Assembly: GCA_018110785.1 (NCBI GenBank)
Contig: JAGBHD010000007.1
Span: 1 to 51,246, forward strand
Reading direction: 5' to 3'
Origin: Oscillospiraceae bacterium
GTDB lineage: Bacteria; Bacillota; Clostridia; Oscillospirales; JAGBHD01
Length of the DNA: 51,246 nt
The notes beneath the pieces are model-generated. The model made no database searches and had not been told where the DNA came from. It worked only from the letters and a program-made list of their open reading frames with translations. Position 1 is the stretch's first letter, and each line of letters starts with the position of its first letter. Positions 16,293 to 25,100 of this stretch are shown here, piece after piece. The position numbers were made by a program, and so were the translations under genes.

Positions 16293-17408
16293 ATGATCCA
16301 TAATAATTGTTTAGGTATAATTTTTGCAAATATGCATGATGAATTCTTAGGAGAGATGACCTCCCGCAGAACAACAGGTTCTGTACCCTTTGGAGGAAGA
16401 TATCGCCTTATAGACTTTGCTCTTTCCAATTTAGTGAATTCAGGTATTTCAACAGTCGGAGTTATAACCAAGCATAATTATGCTTCCCTTATGGACCATT
16501 TAGGCAGCGGCAGAAGCTGGGACCTCGCGAGAAAGCGCGGCGGACTTGTTATGCTCCCGCCTTACGGCAGACCGGGAACAGGGGTTTATAACAGCCGCTT
16601 AGAGGCTCTTTCGGGCGCGGTAGGATTTTTGTCAACCAGAAGCGAAGAATATGTTTTAATGACCGATACTAATGTTGTCGCCAATATGGATTTTTCCGAT
16701 GTTTTGAAATATCATAAGGATTCGGGAGCCGATGTAACCTTAGTTTATAAAGAAACTAAAATGCCTACAGAGTCGGGAAGATACCGCGTTTTAGAAACTA
16801 AAAAAGACAGAGTAACCGATATTTTAATAAATCCTAAAACCTCGGAAAATGTAAAGCTCGTTTTAGGCGTAACGGTTATGAGCCGAAAGGCTGTTTTGGA
16901 GCTTTGCGATGAAACTAACAGCCGCGGTCTTCAGGATATGGTAAGGGATTATTTCAAAAAGAATATGGATAGCCTTAAAATTATGGCTTATGAATTTAAA
17001 GGTTATGCTGAGTTTGTAACAAGCCAGAAATCCTATTACGAAGCTAATATGAATCTTCTCTGCGATGAAAACCGCGAAAATCTCTTTATAGAGGGAAGTC
17101 CTATCTATACAAAGGTTCGTGATGATTTTCCCGCTTCGTATGGAATAGACAGTAAGGTTAAAAATTCCATAGTTGCCGATGGCTGTATTATCGAGGGAAC
17201 GGTTGAAAATTCTATTCTCTTCCGCGGTGTAACAGTTAAAAAAGGAGCAGTTGTCCGCGACTGTATCTTAATGCAGGGCAGCGAGATAGGGGAAAACTGC
17301 AAAATAGAATACGCAATAACCGATAAAAATGTAGTTGTTTCCGAATACAAGGCAGTAAGCGGAACGCGCGACTATCCTATATATTTCGCAAAAGGCAAAA
17401 AGGTTTAA
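16293..17408 (+). CDS. glgD: Glucose-1-phosphate adenylyltransferase regulatory subunit
   Basis: A GlgC paralogue that in Firmicutes pairs with GlgC and raises its activity. The N-terminal catalytic loop is degenerate: the Glg[10 protein letters not shown] is replaced by IIFANMHDEFLGEMT, while FGGRYRLIDFALSNLVNSG is retained. The hexapeptide beta-helix remains at the C-terminus (IVADGCIIEGTVENSILFRG). At 371 residues it is slightly shorter than GlgC, as usual. AAGGAGG upstream gives strong translation. The operon ends in a terminator immediately after its stop. Confidence 0.93.
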   Translation: MIHNNCLGIIFANMHDEFLGEMTSRRTTGSVPFGGRYRLIDFALSNLVNSGISTVGVITKHNYASLMDHLGSGRSWDLARKRGGLVMLPPYGRPGTGVYNSRLEALSGAVGFLSTRSEEYVLMTDTNVVANMDFSDVLKYHKDSGADVTLVYKETKMPTESGRYRVLETKKDRVTDILINPKTSENVKLVLGVTVMSRKAVLELCDETNSRGLQDMVRDYFKKNMDSLKIMAYEFKGYAEFVTSQKSYYEANMNLLCDENRENLFIEGSPIYTKVRDDFPASYGIDSKVKNSIVADGCIIEGTVENSILFRGVTVKKGAVVRDCILMQGSEIGENCKIEYAITDKNVVVSEYKAVSGTRDYPIYFAKGKKV

Positions 17409-17411
17409 TAA

Positions 17412-17447
17412 TAACGAGCCGCTTTCGAGCGGCTCGTTAAATTTTTA
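17412..17447. terminator. Terminator of the glg operon, overlapping the stop of the convergent gene
   Basis: TAACGAGCCGCT (17412-17423) pairs with AGCGGCTCGTTA (17428-17439) around a TTCG tetraloop, followed by AATTTTTAT. The right arm includes the stop codon of the minus-strand lipoprotein gene. Confidence 0.9.
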
Positions 17448-18522
17448 TAGTTAAATCGAAAACTTTATTTTCTATCCCCGTTTTAGCCGTTATAACCGAA
17501 TATCCCTTTGATAGAATAAATTTCTTTGCCGCCTCTCTTTGCGAATTTTCAGCAAAGCGAAGCGGAAGATTTTCAGAAAACGAAGATAATAGTTTTTCTA
17601 TTTTATTAGGATTAAAATCGCTAAGGAAAAGTCCCTCTTTTATATAGTAATTGTCGGCTCGGCTAGTGCTTTTTGGCAGCGGCATATCCGAAGCGGCAGC
17701 GGCAGAGCGCATCTCCTCTTCGGTTATCAGAAAATGAGAATAAATAGTAGTATCCGCATAGTCATCGTTTGTTATATCGAGATGATAAAATTTCCCTGAA
17801 ATTTCAACCATATTCCAGCTGTGCGGTACAGAAGAAGCTTCCCCGTGAACTAAAATCGCGCGAAGACCGAGCTTTTCTGCGAGATATTTAAAGGCCTTTG
17901 AATAGCCCTCGCAAACCGCCTTTTTATCTGCCAAAGCCCCTAAAATCGAATAAGCATTCTCCGTTTTAGCATAGCTTACTTCTTTGCAAAGAAAGTTATG
18001 AATAGCTAAAGCCTTATTATAGTCCGATTTATTTTCAGCATCCTTTATAATTTTTTCTGTAGCCGCTTCTACCTCCGAAAGTTTTTCATAGTAGCTTTCT
18101 TTATCTAAAACATATGAAAACTCAAGCGTTATCTTATCTCCCTTTGAAATAAGCTTGTAGCTATCCGAAAGCTGAAAAATATCGGGATTATCCGAAAGAT
18201 AATATTCTAAAATTTTTTTAGAGTCCGTATCTGTTATGCCTTCTATTTTAGCCGAAGATGAAAAGCTTCTTATAGCTTTATCTATAATTTCATATGCTTT
18301 CTTTTCTTCTGCGGAAAGTAACGACTTTCCGTAAAGAAATCTTATCGGCTCTTTTTTCTCATAAAATACCTCGGAAACCGAAGCCGAGCTTTCGTATAAA
18401 ATCTCGCTTTCTTCATATAAAGGGGAAGAATTTTCATAGGAGCTTTCGGATAAAGGAAGCACCTCTTTTTCGCAGGAACAAAGCAAAAATAAAGATAATG
18501 AAACAAGAATTTTAATCTTCAA
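17437..18522 (-). CDS. Transglutaminase-like lipoprotein
   Basis: A predicted cell-surface lipoprotein with a C-terminal transglutaminase-like (papain-fold) domain. The triad is visible as Cys in AVCEGYSKAF, His in PHSWNMVEI and Asp in YHLDITNDD, so a cysteine protease or transpeptidase-like activity is possible. The start is TTG at 18522, with AGGTGA 4 bases before it. This gives LKIKILVSLSLFLLCSC (initiated with Met), a signal peptide ending in lipobox LCSC. An upstream ATG at 18585 would bury that signal behind 21 residues and is less likely. A Ser/Glu-rich linker follows the lipidated Cys. It runs convergent to the glg operon and divergent from the efflux-adaptor gene. Confidence 0.8.
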   Translation of the reverse strand: MKIKILVSLSLFLLCSCEKEVLPLSESSYENSSPLYEESEILYESSASVSEVFYEKKEPIRFLYGKSLLSAEEKKAYEIIDKAIRSFSSSAKIEGITDTDSKKILEYYLSDNPDIFQLSDSYKLISKGDKITLEFSYVLDKESYYEKLSEVEAATEKIIKDAENKSDYNKALAIHNFLCKEVSYAKTENAYSILGALADKKAVCEGYSKAFKYLAEKLGLRAILVHGEASSVPHSWNMVEISGKFYHLDITNDDYADTTIYSHFLITEEEMRSAAAASDMPLPKSTSRADNYYIKEGLFLSDFNPNKIEKLLSSFSENLPLRFAENSQREAAKKFILSKGYSVITAKTGIENKVFDLTIKI

Positions 18523-18575
18523 AAAATCACCTGTTTTTATTTTTTTACCTAATTGTGAAAATATCCCGAAAAAGG

Positions 18576-18605
18576 TTGAAATCAATGTTTTTATTATGCT
18601 AAAAT
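18576..18605 (+). promoter_or_regulatory. Possible promoter for the ABC export operon
   Basis: TTGAAA (18576-18581) and TAAAAT (18600-18605) are 18 bases apart, upstream of the AAGGGGG ribosome binding site at 18627-18633. Confidence 0.45.
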
Positions 18606-18639
18606 AAAATGAATTTTTGTGTATTTAAGGGGGCTTTTT

Positions 18640-19272
18640 ATGAGGTCTTTATTAAAATTGCTTACCGCCGCCGCAACATTAGTGTTATTTCTCTTTTCGG
18701 GCTGTGCATTTCTGCCTGAGGAAGAGGAGGAAATAGCCCTTCCATATGCGGCGCCTAGCATTCCCGATTATAAGCTTCATACAATCAAGGAAAGCGGCGT
18801 TGAATCTACCTTTACAGGTATAGGAAATGTTGTTTCGGTTTCGCGCGATAATGTGGTTGTAGAGGTTCCTACCGCGCGATATACAGAGCTTTATTCGGGT
18901 ATGACTCTTAAATGCACATTTAAAGACTTCGAATATACAGGAACAATAATATATACCTCTGCCGAAGAAACTAAAAACCCCGAAGATTATGGTCTTCATT
19001 CGGGAGTTTCCGGTATAGGTGTAAGAATAAAAAACGTTCCGCGAGGAATTTCCGAGGGGGCAACAGTTTCTGTTTATGCGCTTTTAGCCTCTAAAAGCGG
19101 TATCTTAACCGTTCCTACTTCCGCCGTTTATGAGTATAACGGAAAAAATTATGTTTATGTATGGGATGGGCTTGTCCGTGTTGAAAGAGAAGTGGAGCTC
19201 GGAATAAAATCAGCTTCCTTTTATGAAGTTATATCGGGTCTTTCTGTCGGCGAGCAGGTAACCTGCAGATAA
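18640..19272 (+). CDS. Short efflux-adaptor-like lipoprotein
   Basis: A predicted lipoprotein: the N-terminus is a signal helix ending in lipobox FSGC, then an acidic run (EEEEE) and a beta-rich domain. The C-terminal part (SGILTVPTSAVYEYNGKNYVYVWDG, then VELGIKSASFYEVISGLSVGEQV) matches the membrane-proximal region of MacA/HlyD-type membrane-fusion proteins. At 210 residues it lacks the coiled-coil hairpin and full lipoyl halves of typical adaptors. ATG 18640, with AAGGGGG 6 bases upstream, is preferred over the earlier GTG at 18619. It is followed 12 bases later by the permease, so it should serve that transporter outside the membrane. Confidence 0.75.
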   Translation: MRSLLKLLTAAATLVLFLFSGCAFLPEEEEEIALPYAAPSIPDYKLHTIKESGVESTFTGIGNVVSVSRDNVVVEVPTARYTELYSGMTLKCTFKDFEYTGTIIYTSAEETKNPEDYGLHSGVSGIGVRIKNVPRGISEGATVSVYALLASKSGILTVPTSAVYEYNGKNYVYVWDGLVRVEREVELGIKSASFYEVISGLSVGEQVTCR

Positions 19273-19284
19273 AGGAGAGAGAAA

Positions 19285-22080
19285 ATGTTTAAATTTGCGG
19301 TTAAAAAGCTTATAAAAAACAAATGGCTCTCTGCCTGCCTTATAATCGGCTGTACCCTTGCGGTTGCAGTTTTAAGCTCGGTGCCTATTTATCGCGATGC
19401 AGTTATGCAGAGAATGCTGGAAAAGGACCTCGAGCGAATTTACAGCGAGAAAGGGGTTTATCCGGGCGTTGTAAAATTGAGAGCCAATGTTCAGTCGGTA
19501 GGAAATCAGAGCGACCTCACAAGAACAGAGGCTTATGATAAATATAAAACTGAGTTTACCGAGATTTTATCGGAAACTATGAATGTTCCTCTGATAAACA
19601 GCTATGAAAGAATAACCTTTGCTAATCTCAGAGCCTATAGATACCCCAAAGATAAAAAGGATAACGGTGCATATGTAAGCTTAATGGGACAAAATTCTTT
19701 AGAGGAGCATATCAATATTATCGCAGGAAGAATGTGTTCCGATAAAATATCGGAAGACGGTGTTATAGAGGTTATTGCCAATCAGATGACTCTTTATAAT
19801 ACCAAAATGGTAATGGGCATAGATTATATGATAACCCCCGATATAACAAGCGGGATAGAGCTTAAAATCCGAATAGTAGGAGTTTATGAGGCGAAAAGCG
19901 AAGATACCGATTATTGGCAGAGAGATGAAAGTGAGCTTAATAACGCGATTATCGGTTCCTTCTCCCTTTTAAGCGGAGATTTCGCTAAAGAAAATGAAAC
20001 AATGCTTTCGGGATTTACCGTCTCAAATAACTATAATTATAAAGAGATGCGGGTAGATAATGTTGAAAAAATGGTAAAGGGCTTAAAAGAAATAGAGGGT
20101 AAATTTCTTTGGCTCGGAAGCGTTTCGGCACCTGCAAGAGAGATAATGGAAAGCTATCCCGAAAGAGCAGATAAGCTGTTTTTAACCCTTACCGTTTTGC
20201 AGATACCTCTTATTTTAATTCTTGTTTTATATATCTTTATGGTATCGGGGCTTTTAATTGAGCACGATACGAACGAAATCTCGGTTTTAAAAAGCCGAGG
20301 CGCGAAATCGGGGCAGATCGTAAAGGTTTATTTAGCGGAAAGTATGGTTTTCGGCGGTGCATCTTTTATTTTAGGAATTCCGCTGAGCTTTCTTATCTGC
20401 AGATTTTTAGGCCTTTCAAACGGATTTTTAGAGTTTGTAAACCGCAAAACAATATTTTTAAACTTTTCTTTTGAGATTATCCTTTTTGCACTTGTAGCCT
20501 TAATAGTCTTTGCTATAACTATGTTAATTCCATCAGCTATAGCGTCAAAAACCGATATAGTAGATTTAAAGCGCAGCCGCTCGAAGATAGGTAAGAAAGC
20601 GATATGGGAAAAATTTTATTTAGATGTTTTGCTCGTATTATTATCACTTTACGGGCTTTATAACTACCGCTCCCGTCAAAGCGTTATAATATCTTTAGGA
20701 ACAAGCTCTGATTCTGTTCCTATCGATCCCTTCCTGTTTATAATGTCGGCGTCATTTATTGTAGGAGCAGGAATGCTCTTTTTAAGATTATATCCTTATC
20801 TAATGCGGGGAATTTTCAAAATAGGAAGAAAGCATTGGAGCCCTACTATCTATGCATCGTTTGTTAATACCTCCCGATCGGGCGGTAAAGATAGATTTAT
20901 AATGCTGTTTTTGATATTCTCATTATCAATAGGTATCTTCAATGCAACTGCCGCGCGTACCCTTTCCAAAAACGAAGAGGAAAAGATAGCATATAAAACG
21001 GGCGCAGATATTGTTATGAGCTTTGAATGGCGACAGACTACCGATGAAAGCGGAAAAACGATAAATGTTGAAGCAAAAACCGACTCAATAAGCGCTATAG
21101 AGGGAATAGAAAAGGTAACAAAGGTTATAAACGAAACCAATAGCGTAGTTTACGGAAAGAAAGCCAAAACTACCCGCGGAACAACCCTTATGGGAATAAA
21201 TCCCGATGAATTTCGGGAGATTGCTTGGTGGCGCGAGGATATTTTAGAAAATAATATGGATTATTATCTGCAGCTGCTTAAAAACAACTCTGCGGCAGTA
21301 TTGCTCTCCTCCTCTTTAAAGGAAAAGCTTTCGGTTGAGCTGGGAAATACTATCAATATTCAGGTTTTAAATGGGGACAGACTTACCTGCGTTGTAGCCG
21401 CATTTATCGACTATTGGCCTACATATTATGAAAATATAGATGGCGAATTAGAAGAAAAGGATATGATAGTTATGAATTATAACTATCTCCAAAACCAAAG
21501 TGCGCCCTTATATTACAGTATCTGGGCTAAAACCAACGAAACTGTTGATACAAAAACTATATATGACGGAATAGAAGCAACAGGTCTTAAGCTTATTTCC
21601 CTTTCCGACCGCCGTCAGGAAACGATAGCCGCAAAAGGCGATGCCCTGTTTCAGGGTATAAACGGAACGCTAACCATGGGCTTTGTTATGACCTTGGTTA
21701 TAAGCGCGATAGGCTTTATAATCTTCTGGGTTCTCTCGGTTAAAAAGCGTTCCTTGCAGTTCGGAATTCTCCGCTCAATGGGGCTTAGGCAAAAAGGCAT
21801 AACAGCAATTCTTTCTTGGGATCAGTTTTTTGTTTCGGGAACATCAGTATTAGTAGGCTTAGCCGTCGGTTTTATAACCTCTAAGCTTTATATACCGGTG
21901 CTTCAGATTTCAGCCGCCGCATCAGATCAAATACCCCAGCTGTTAATAACCTCATCATCGGCAGATTATATAAGAATAGTCGTATCGGTGCTTGTTATGA
22001 TAATTATAGGTATAATGGTTTTATCGGGTGTTACTAGAAGAATGAATATCGGTCAAACATTAAAACTCGGGGAGGACTAA
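19285..22080 (+). CDS. FtsX/MacB-type ABC transporter permease (duplicated, two FtsX units)
   Basis: A 931-residue integral membrane protein. A first helix (about residues 14-33) is followed by a large extracytoplasmic domain (about 40-290), then three helices between about 295 and 425 around the FtsX signature DTNEISVLKSRGAKSGQIVKVYL. A second unit starts near 460 and has another large external domain (about 560-790). It ends with three helices carrying VKKRSLQFGILRSMGLRQKG. Such proteins do not pump across the membrane themselves but use cytoplasmic ATPases to move the external domains, as MacB and LolCDE do. Two ATPase genes follow immediately. The substrate is unknown. Confidence 0.88.
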   Translation: MFKFAVKKLIKNKWLSACLIIGCTLAVAVLSSVPIYRDAVMQRMLEKDLERIYSEKGVYPGVVKLRANVQSVGNQSDLTRTEAYDKYKTEFTEILSETMNVPLINSYERITFANLRAYRYPKDKKDNGAYVSLMGQNSLEEHINIIAGRMCSDKISEDGVIEVIANQMTLYNTKMVMGIDYMITPDITSGIELKIRIVGVYEAKSEDTDYWQRDESELNNAIIGSFSLLSGDFAKENETMLSGFTVSNNYNYKEMRVDNVEKMVKGLKEIEGKFLWLGSVSAPAREIMESYPERADKLFLTLTVLQIPLILILVLYIFMVSGLLIEHDTNEISVLKSRGAKSGQIVKVYLAESMVFGGASFILGIPLSFLICRFLGLSNGFLEFVNRKTIFLNFSFEIILFALVALIVFAITMLIPSAIASKTDIVDLKRSRSKIGKKAIWEKFYLDVLLVLLSLYGLYNYRSRQSVIISLGTSSDSVPIDPFLFIMSASFIVGAGMLFLRLYPYLMRGIFKIGRKHWSPTIYASFVNTSRSGGKDRFIMLFLIFSLSIGIFNATAARTLSKNEEEKIAYKTGADIVMSFEWRQTTDESGKTINVEAKTDSISAIEGIEKVTKVINETNSVVYGKKAKTTRGTTLMGINPDEFREIAWWREDILENNMDYYLQLLKNNSAAVLLSSSLKEKLSVELGNTINIQVLNGDRLTCVVAAFIDYWPTYYENIDGELEEKDMIVMNYNYLQNQSAPLYYSIWAKTNETVDTKTIYDGIEATGLKLISLSDRRQETIAAKGDALFQGINGTLTMGFVMTLVISAIGFIIFWVLSVKKRSLQFGILRSMGLRQKGITAILSWDQFFVSGTSVLVGLAVGFITSKLYIPVLQISAAASDQIPQLLITSSSADYIRIVVSVLVMIIIGIMVLSGVTRRMNIGQTLKLGED

Positions 22081-22081
22081 T

Positions 22082-22762
22082 ATGGGAGCAAGAATAGAAG
22101 GCAAAAATATTGTCCGCGAGTTTAAGGTTGCGGGTGAAAGAATAGTAGCTTTAAACGGCATAAATATCGAAATCCAAGAGGGCAGCTTTGTTATTTTAAA
22201 GGGCCGATCGGGATCGGGTAAAACAACCCTTATAAATATCCTCGGCGGACTCGACGAGCCGACAAAGGGCGAAGTTTTTATCGACGAAAAGGAGATAACC
22301 GCGCTTTCAGAAACTGGCAGAGATGATTTCAGAAGAAAATCAGTCGGCTTCGTTTTTCAGTCGGTTGCTTTGATTTCTGCGATGACTGCCTTTGAAAATG
22401 TGGATTTTGCCCTCAGAATAGCAGGATACCCCCAAAAAGAGAGAGAAAACAGGGCTAAAGAATGCTTAGAGGCGGTAGGACTTTCGGAAAGAATTTATCA
22501 TAAGCCGTCAGAGCTTTCGGGCGGTGAGCAGCAGAGGGTTGCAGTTGCAAGGGCTATCGCGCATAAGCCTAAAATTATCTTCGCCGATGAGCCAACCGCA
22601 GAGTTAGATGCAGAAAAATCCTTTCAGATAGTAGAACTTTTGAAAAGGGTAAGTAAAGAATTGAAAATAACGGTTGTTATGACAACTCATGATCCTAATT
22701 TGCTTTTTGCAGCAGATAATGTATATACTTTAGAGGACGGTGAGATAATAGATGTCCGTTGA
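22082..22762 (+). CDS. ABC transporter ATP-binding protein (first of two)
   Basis: A MacB/LolD-class ATPase. Walker A is GRSGSGKTT near residue 39, the Q-loop region reads GFVFQSVALIS, the signature is LSGGEQQRVAVA, Walker B is IIFADEPTAELD and the switch His lies in MTTHDPN. Length of 226 residues is typical. It begins 1 base after the permease stop and overlaps the second ATPase by 11 bases, so all are one operon. Signature and Walker motifs are intact, so it is predicted to be active. Confidence 0.93.
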   Translation: MGARIEGKNIVREFKVAGERIVALNGINIEIQEGSFVILKGRSGSGKTTLINILGGLDEPTKGEVFIDEKEITALSETGRDDFRRKSVGFVFQSVALISAMTAFENVDFALRIAGYPQKERENRAKECLEAVGLSERIYHKPSELSGGEQQRVAVARAIAHKPKIIFADEPTAELDAEKSFQIVELLKRVSKELKITVVMTTHDPNLLFAADNVYTLEDGEIIDVR

Positions 22763-23654
22763 AGATATTATTGTTATAGAAGAGCTTGTTAAAATTTATA
22801 AATCCAAGGATATCGAAGTTCTCGCCCTGCAGGGCCTCGATTTAAGGGTTAAAAAAGGCGAAATAGTAGCAATTATCGGAAGTAGCGGAAGCGGCAAATC
22901 TACCCTCTTAAATATGATAGGAGGGCTTGATAAGCCCTCAGCAGGAAGTCTTTTTGTTGATGGAAAGGATTTGCTTTCTTTTACCCCGAAGGATTTTATA
23001 GAATATAAGCGAGATACGGTAGGCTTTGTTTGGCAAAACAGCGCCCGAAACCTAATTCCTTATTTAACCGCATATGAGAATATCGAAATCCCGATGATTT
23101 TAAGCGGGAAAAAGGATAGCTCCTATATTTTGGAGCTTTTGGAAATGGTGGGCTTATCTCATCGGAAAAATAATAAGCTTTCCGAGCTTTCGGGCGGCGA
23201 ACAGCAGAGAATTGCTATTGCAACCGCCCTCGCTAATAAACCCAAAATTCTTTTAGCCGATGAGCCTACAGGCGCCGTTGATACCAAAACGGCAGGAATG
23301 ATTTTAGATGTTTTCAGAAATCTCAGAGACCGCCTTGGGATAACCATCGTTATAGTAACCCATGATAATATGATTTCAAACCATGTTGAAAGGGTTGTAT
23401 CTATAAGAGATGGCAAAACAAGCAGTGAGCTTATATTAAAGGAAGAATACCGCGATTTTGCGCTTCAGAATAAAGCTGAGCGCGCGGCATCGGAAAAAAC
23501 CCATAACGAGTTTGTCGTTGTCGATAGATACGGCCGTTTGCAGTTGCCGAAAAATTTTGCCGAAGCAATAGGGCTTGACAAATCGGGTAAGGCAAGAGTA
23601 GAATTAAATGGGGCGAGAATAATAATAACAGCGCCCGAAACGGAGGAAAATTAA
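22752..23654 (+). CDS. ABC transporter ATP-binding protein with C-terminal AbrB-like domain
   Basis: A second ATPase of the same export system. Walker A is GSSGSGKST, the signature LSGGEQQRIAIA, Walker B ILLADEPTGAVD and the switch His is in VTHDN. Unlike its neighbour it is 300 residues long. The extra C-terminal part (about 245-295) reads FVVVDRYGRLQLPKNFAEAI and then GLDKSGKARVELNGARIIIT, which resembles the swapped-hairpin AbrB/SpoVT domain. That domain may dimerise the ATPases or have a regulatory role; DNA binding is not shown. The start overlaps the upstream ATPase, implying coupled translation and possibly a heterodimer. Confidence 0.9.
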   Translation: MSVEDIIVIEELVKIYKSKDIEVLALQGLDLRVKKGEIVAIIGSSGSGKSTLLNMIGGLDKPSAGSLFVDGKDLLSFTPKDFIEYKRDTVGFVWQNSARNLIPYLTAYENIEIPMILSGKKDSSYILELLEMVGLSHRKNNKLSELSGGEQQRIAIATALANKPKILLADEPTGAVDTKTAGMILDVFRNLRDRLGITIVIVTHDNMISNHVERVVSIRDGKTSSELILKEEYRDFALQNKAERAASEKTHNEFVVVDRYGRLQLPKNFAEAIGLDKSGKARVELNGARIIITAPETEEN

Positions 23655-24149
23655 ATGCAGGATACATATGCAGAATGTATGGTAAAACATAGAAGTACTG
23701 TTTTAGATATCATCTGCCAATTCTTGTTAGTTATTTTAGCGGCAGTTTTGGTATCTCTTGTAGTTATATTTGTAAAAGGAATAGGGGCGCTTTTAGCGGT
23801 TCTTATAATCTATGGCGCTTATTATCTTATAACATCAAGATTTTTAGAGTATGAATATATCTTTACAAACGGAGATTTGGATGTTGATAAGATAATTAAC
23901 CGCAAAAAAAGAGAGCGTCTTATAACCGTAAAATCTGATGAAATCGAGAAATTTGCGCTCTATAACCCCAATGAGCATATAAACGGAAACTATCAAACAA
24001 AGATTTTCGCGGCAGAAAACGATAAAGATCCTCAGAATATGTGTCTTGTAGTTCATAGCAAGAAAAAAGGAAAAACCTTGATTGTTTTTTCTCCTAATGA
24101 AAAAATTTCTGAGGCAATTAAAAAATTCGCCCCGAAAGCTGTTCTTTAA
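23655..24149 (+). CDS. Small membrane protein with two N-terminal helices (DUF6106-like)
   Basis: A 164-residue protein of unknown function. Residues 17-40 and 42-61 form two closely spaced transmembrane helices. The C-terminal 100 residues are a soluble, probably cytoplasmic, beta-rich domain with YEYIFTNGDLDVDKIINRKKR and VVHSKKKGKTLIVFSPNEK. This looks like a PH-like or DUF6106-type domain, but I cannot confirm the family by eye. It begins right after the ATPase stop (AGGAAAATTAAATG) and ends the export operon before a terminator. A role as an accessory subunit of the transporter is inferred only from position. Confidence 0.7.
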   Translation: MQDTYAECMVKHRSTVLDIICQFLLVILAAVLVSLVVIFVKGIGALLAVLIIYGAYYLITSRFLEYEYIFTNGDLDVDKIINRKKRERLITVKSDEIEKFALYNPNEHINGNYQTKIFAAENDKDPQNMCLVVHSKKKGKTLIVFSPNEKISEAIKKFAPKAVL

Positions 24150-24155
24150 TATTTT

Positions 24156-24190
24156 ACAGGCAGTTCACCAAGTTGAACTGCCTGTTTAAT
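24156..24190 (+). terminator. Terminator of the first ABC export operon
   Basis: ACAGGCAGTTCA (24156-24167) pairs with TGAACTGCCTGT (24174-24185) around a 6-base loop, followed by TTAAT. The T-run is short but the stem is strong. Confidence 0.75.
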
Positions 24191-24222
24191 CTTCAAAATA
24201 TACTTAAAAGGAGAGAGGTTTT

Positions 24223-25041
24223 ATGATAAAAGCATTAAAACGGTTGTCAAAAATATCCCTTTCTCATTATATAAAGCTGATTTTTCGCTCGGCTCTCTTC
24301 ATTTCAGCGGCGGTTATTTATATTATAAACCGCATAAATAAAACGGGAATGCCTTTTGGCGATAGCGAACATAAAGCATTAGTCCTTGGGGTTATATGGT
24401 TGGTTTTTGTTATAGAGATGATTTTTCGTTTTTTTCCATCTAAAATCGAAAGTATGGGGTGCCAAAAGCAGTTTGCCCGAAACTTTAAAAATACGAACGC
24501 GTCTAAAGAAAAACCCAAACTGCAATCTGCTAAATCGACCTTTGCCGTTGCCGCTTTTTGGATAGGGTTAAATGCGATTATCGGTTTGCTTTATTATATT
24601 CATATAATTGATGAGGGAATTCTTTTTCTTATAAGCTTAGCATTTTCCGTATGCGATATGATATGTATTTTATTCTTCTGCCCTTTTCAAACATGGTTTA
24701 TGAAAAATAAATGCTGTACGAGCTGTAGGATATATAATTGGGATTATGCAATGATGTTTACTCCTCTTGTGTTTATAAAAAGCTTTTATACATGGAGCAT
24801 TTTGTTATGCGCTGTAATGCTGCTTGTAAGGTGGGAGATAACGGTTTTTAAATATCCCGAAAGGTTTTCCGAAGAAACGAATGCTTGCTTATCCTGCGCG
24901 GGTTGTCAAGAAAGGCTTTGTTCGCATAAAAAGCAGCTGCGAGGATTTCTTTTGAGAAACAAAAGCAGACTGCAATTAAAGGGAAACGAGATACTAGGTA
25001 AGGTAAACAATATTCAAAAAAAGCTAAGAAAAAATGGTTAA
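24223..25041 (+). CDS. Uncharacterised membrane protein with cysteine clusters
   Basis: A 272-residue protein with about five transmembrane helices (near 18-36, 50-68, 106-125, 132-152 and 183-202). Cysteines are grouped on the loop and tail: FMKNKCCTSCRIYNWDYA between helices four and five, and NACLSCAGCQERLCSHKK after the last helix. The pattern CCxxC plus CxxCxxCxxxxC could bind an Fe-S cluster or zinc on one face of the membrane. A positively charged C-terminal tail rich in Lys/Arg follows. I recall similar proteins in Clostridia but cannot name a characterised family. It has its own AAGGAGAGAGG ribosome binding site and lies between two ABC systems; no function is assigned. Confidence 0.75.
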   Translation: MIKALKRLSKISLSHYIKLIFRSALFISAAVIYIINRINKTGMPFGDSEHKALVLGVIWLVFVIEMIFRFFPSKIESMGCQKQFARNFKNTNASKEKPKLQSAKSTFAVAAFWIGLNAIIGLLYYIHIIDEGILFLISLAFSVCDMICILFFCPFQTWFMKNKCCTSCRIYNWDYAMMFTPLVFIKSFYTWSILLCAVMLLVRWEITVFKYPERFSEETNACLSCAGCQERLCSHKKQLRGFLLRNKSRLQLKGNEILGKVNNIQKKLRKNG

Positions 25042-25042
25042 A

Positions 25043-25085
25043 AAATTAGGGCGACAAAACTTTTTTTGTCGCCCTAATTTTTTTA
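25043..25085. terminator. Strong bidirectional terminator
   Basis: A stem formed by AAATTAGGGCGACAAAA (25043-25059) and the complementary TTTTGTCGCCCTAATTT ending at 25080 is followed by more T residues. It separates the Cys-rich membrane protein from the convergent 26-residue peptide and permease. Confidence 0.92.
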
Positions 25086-25100
25086 TGAATGAAATTTAAA

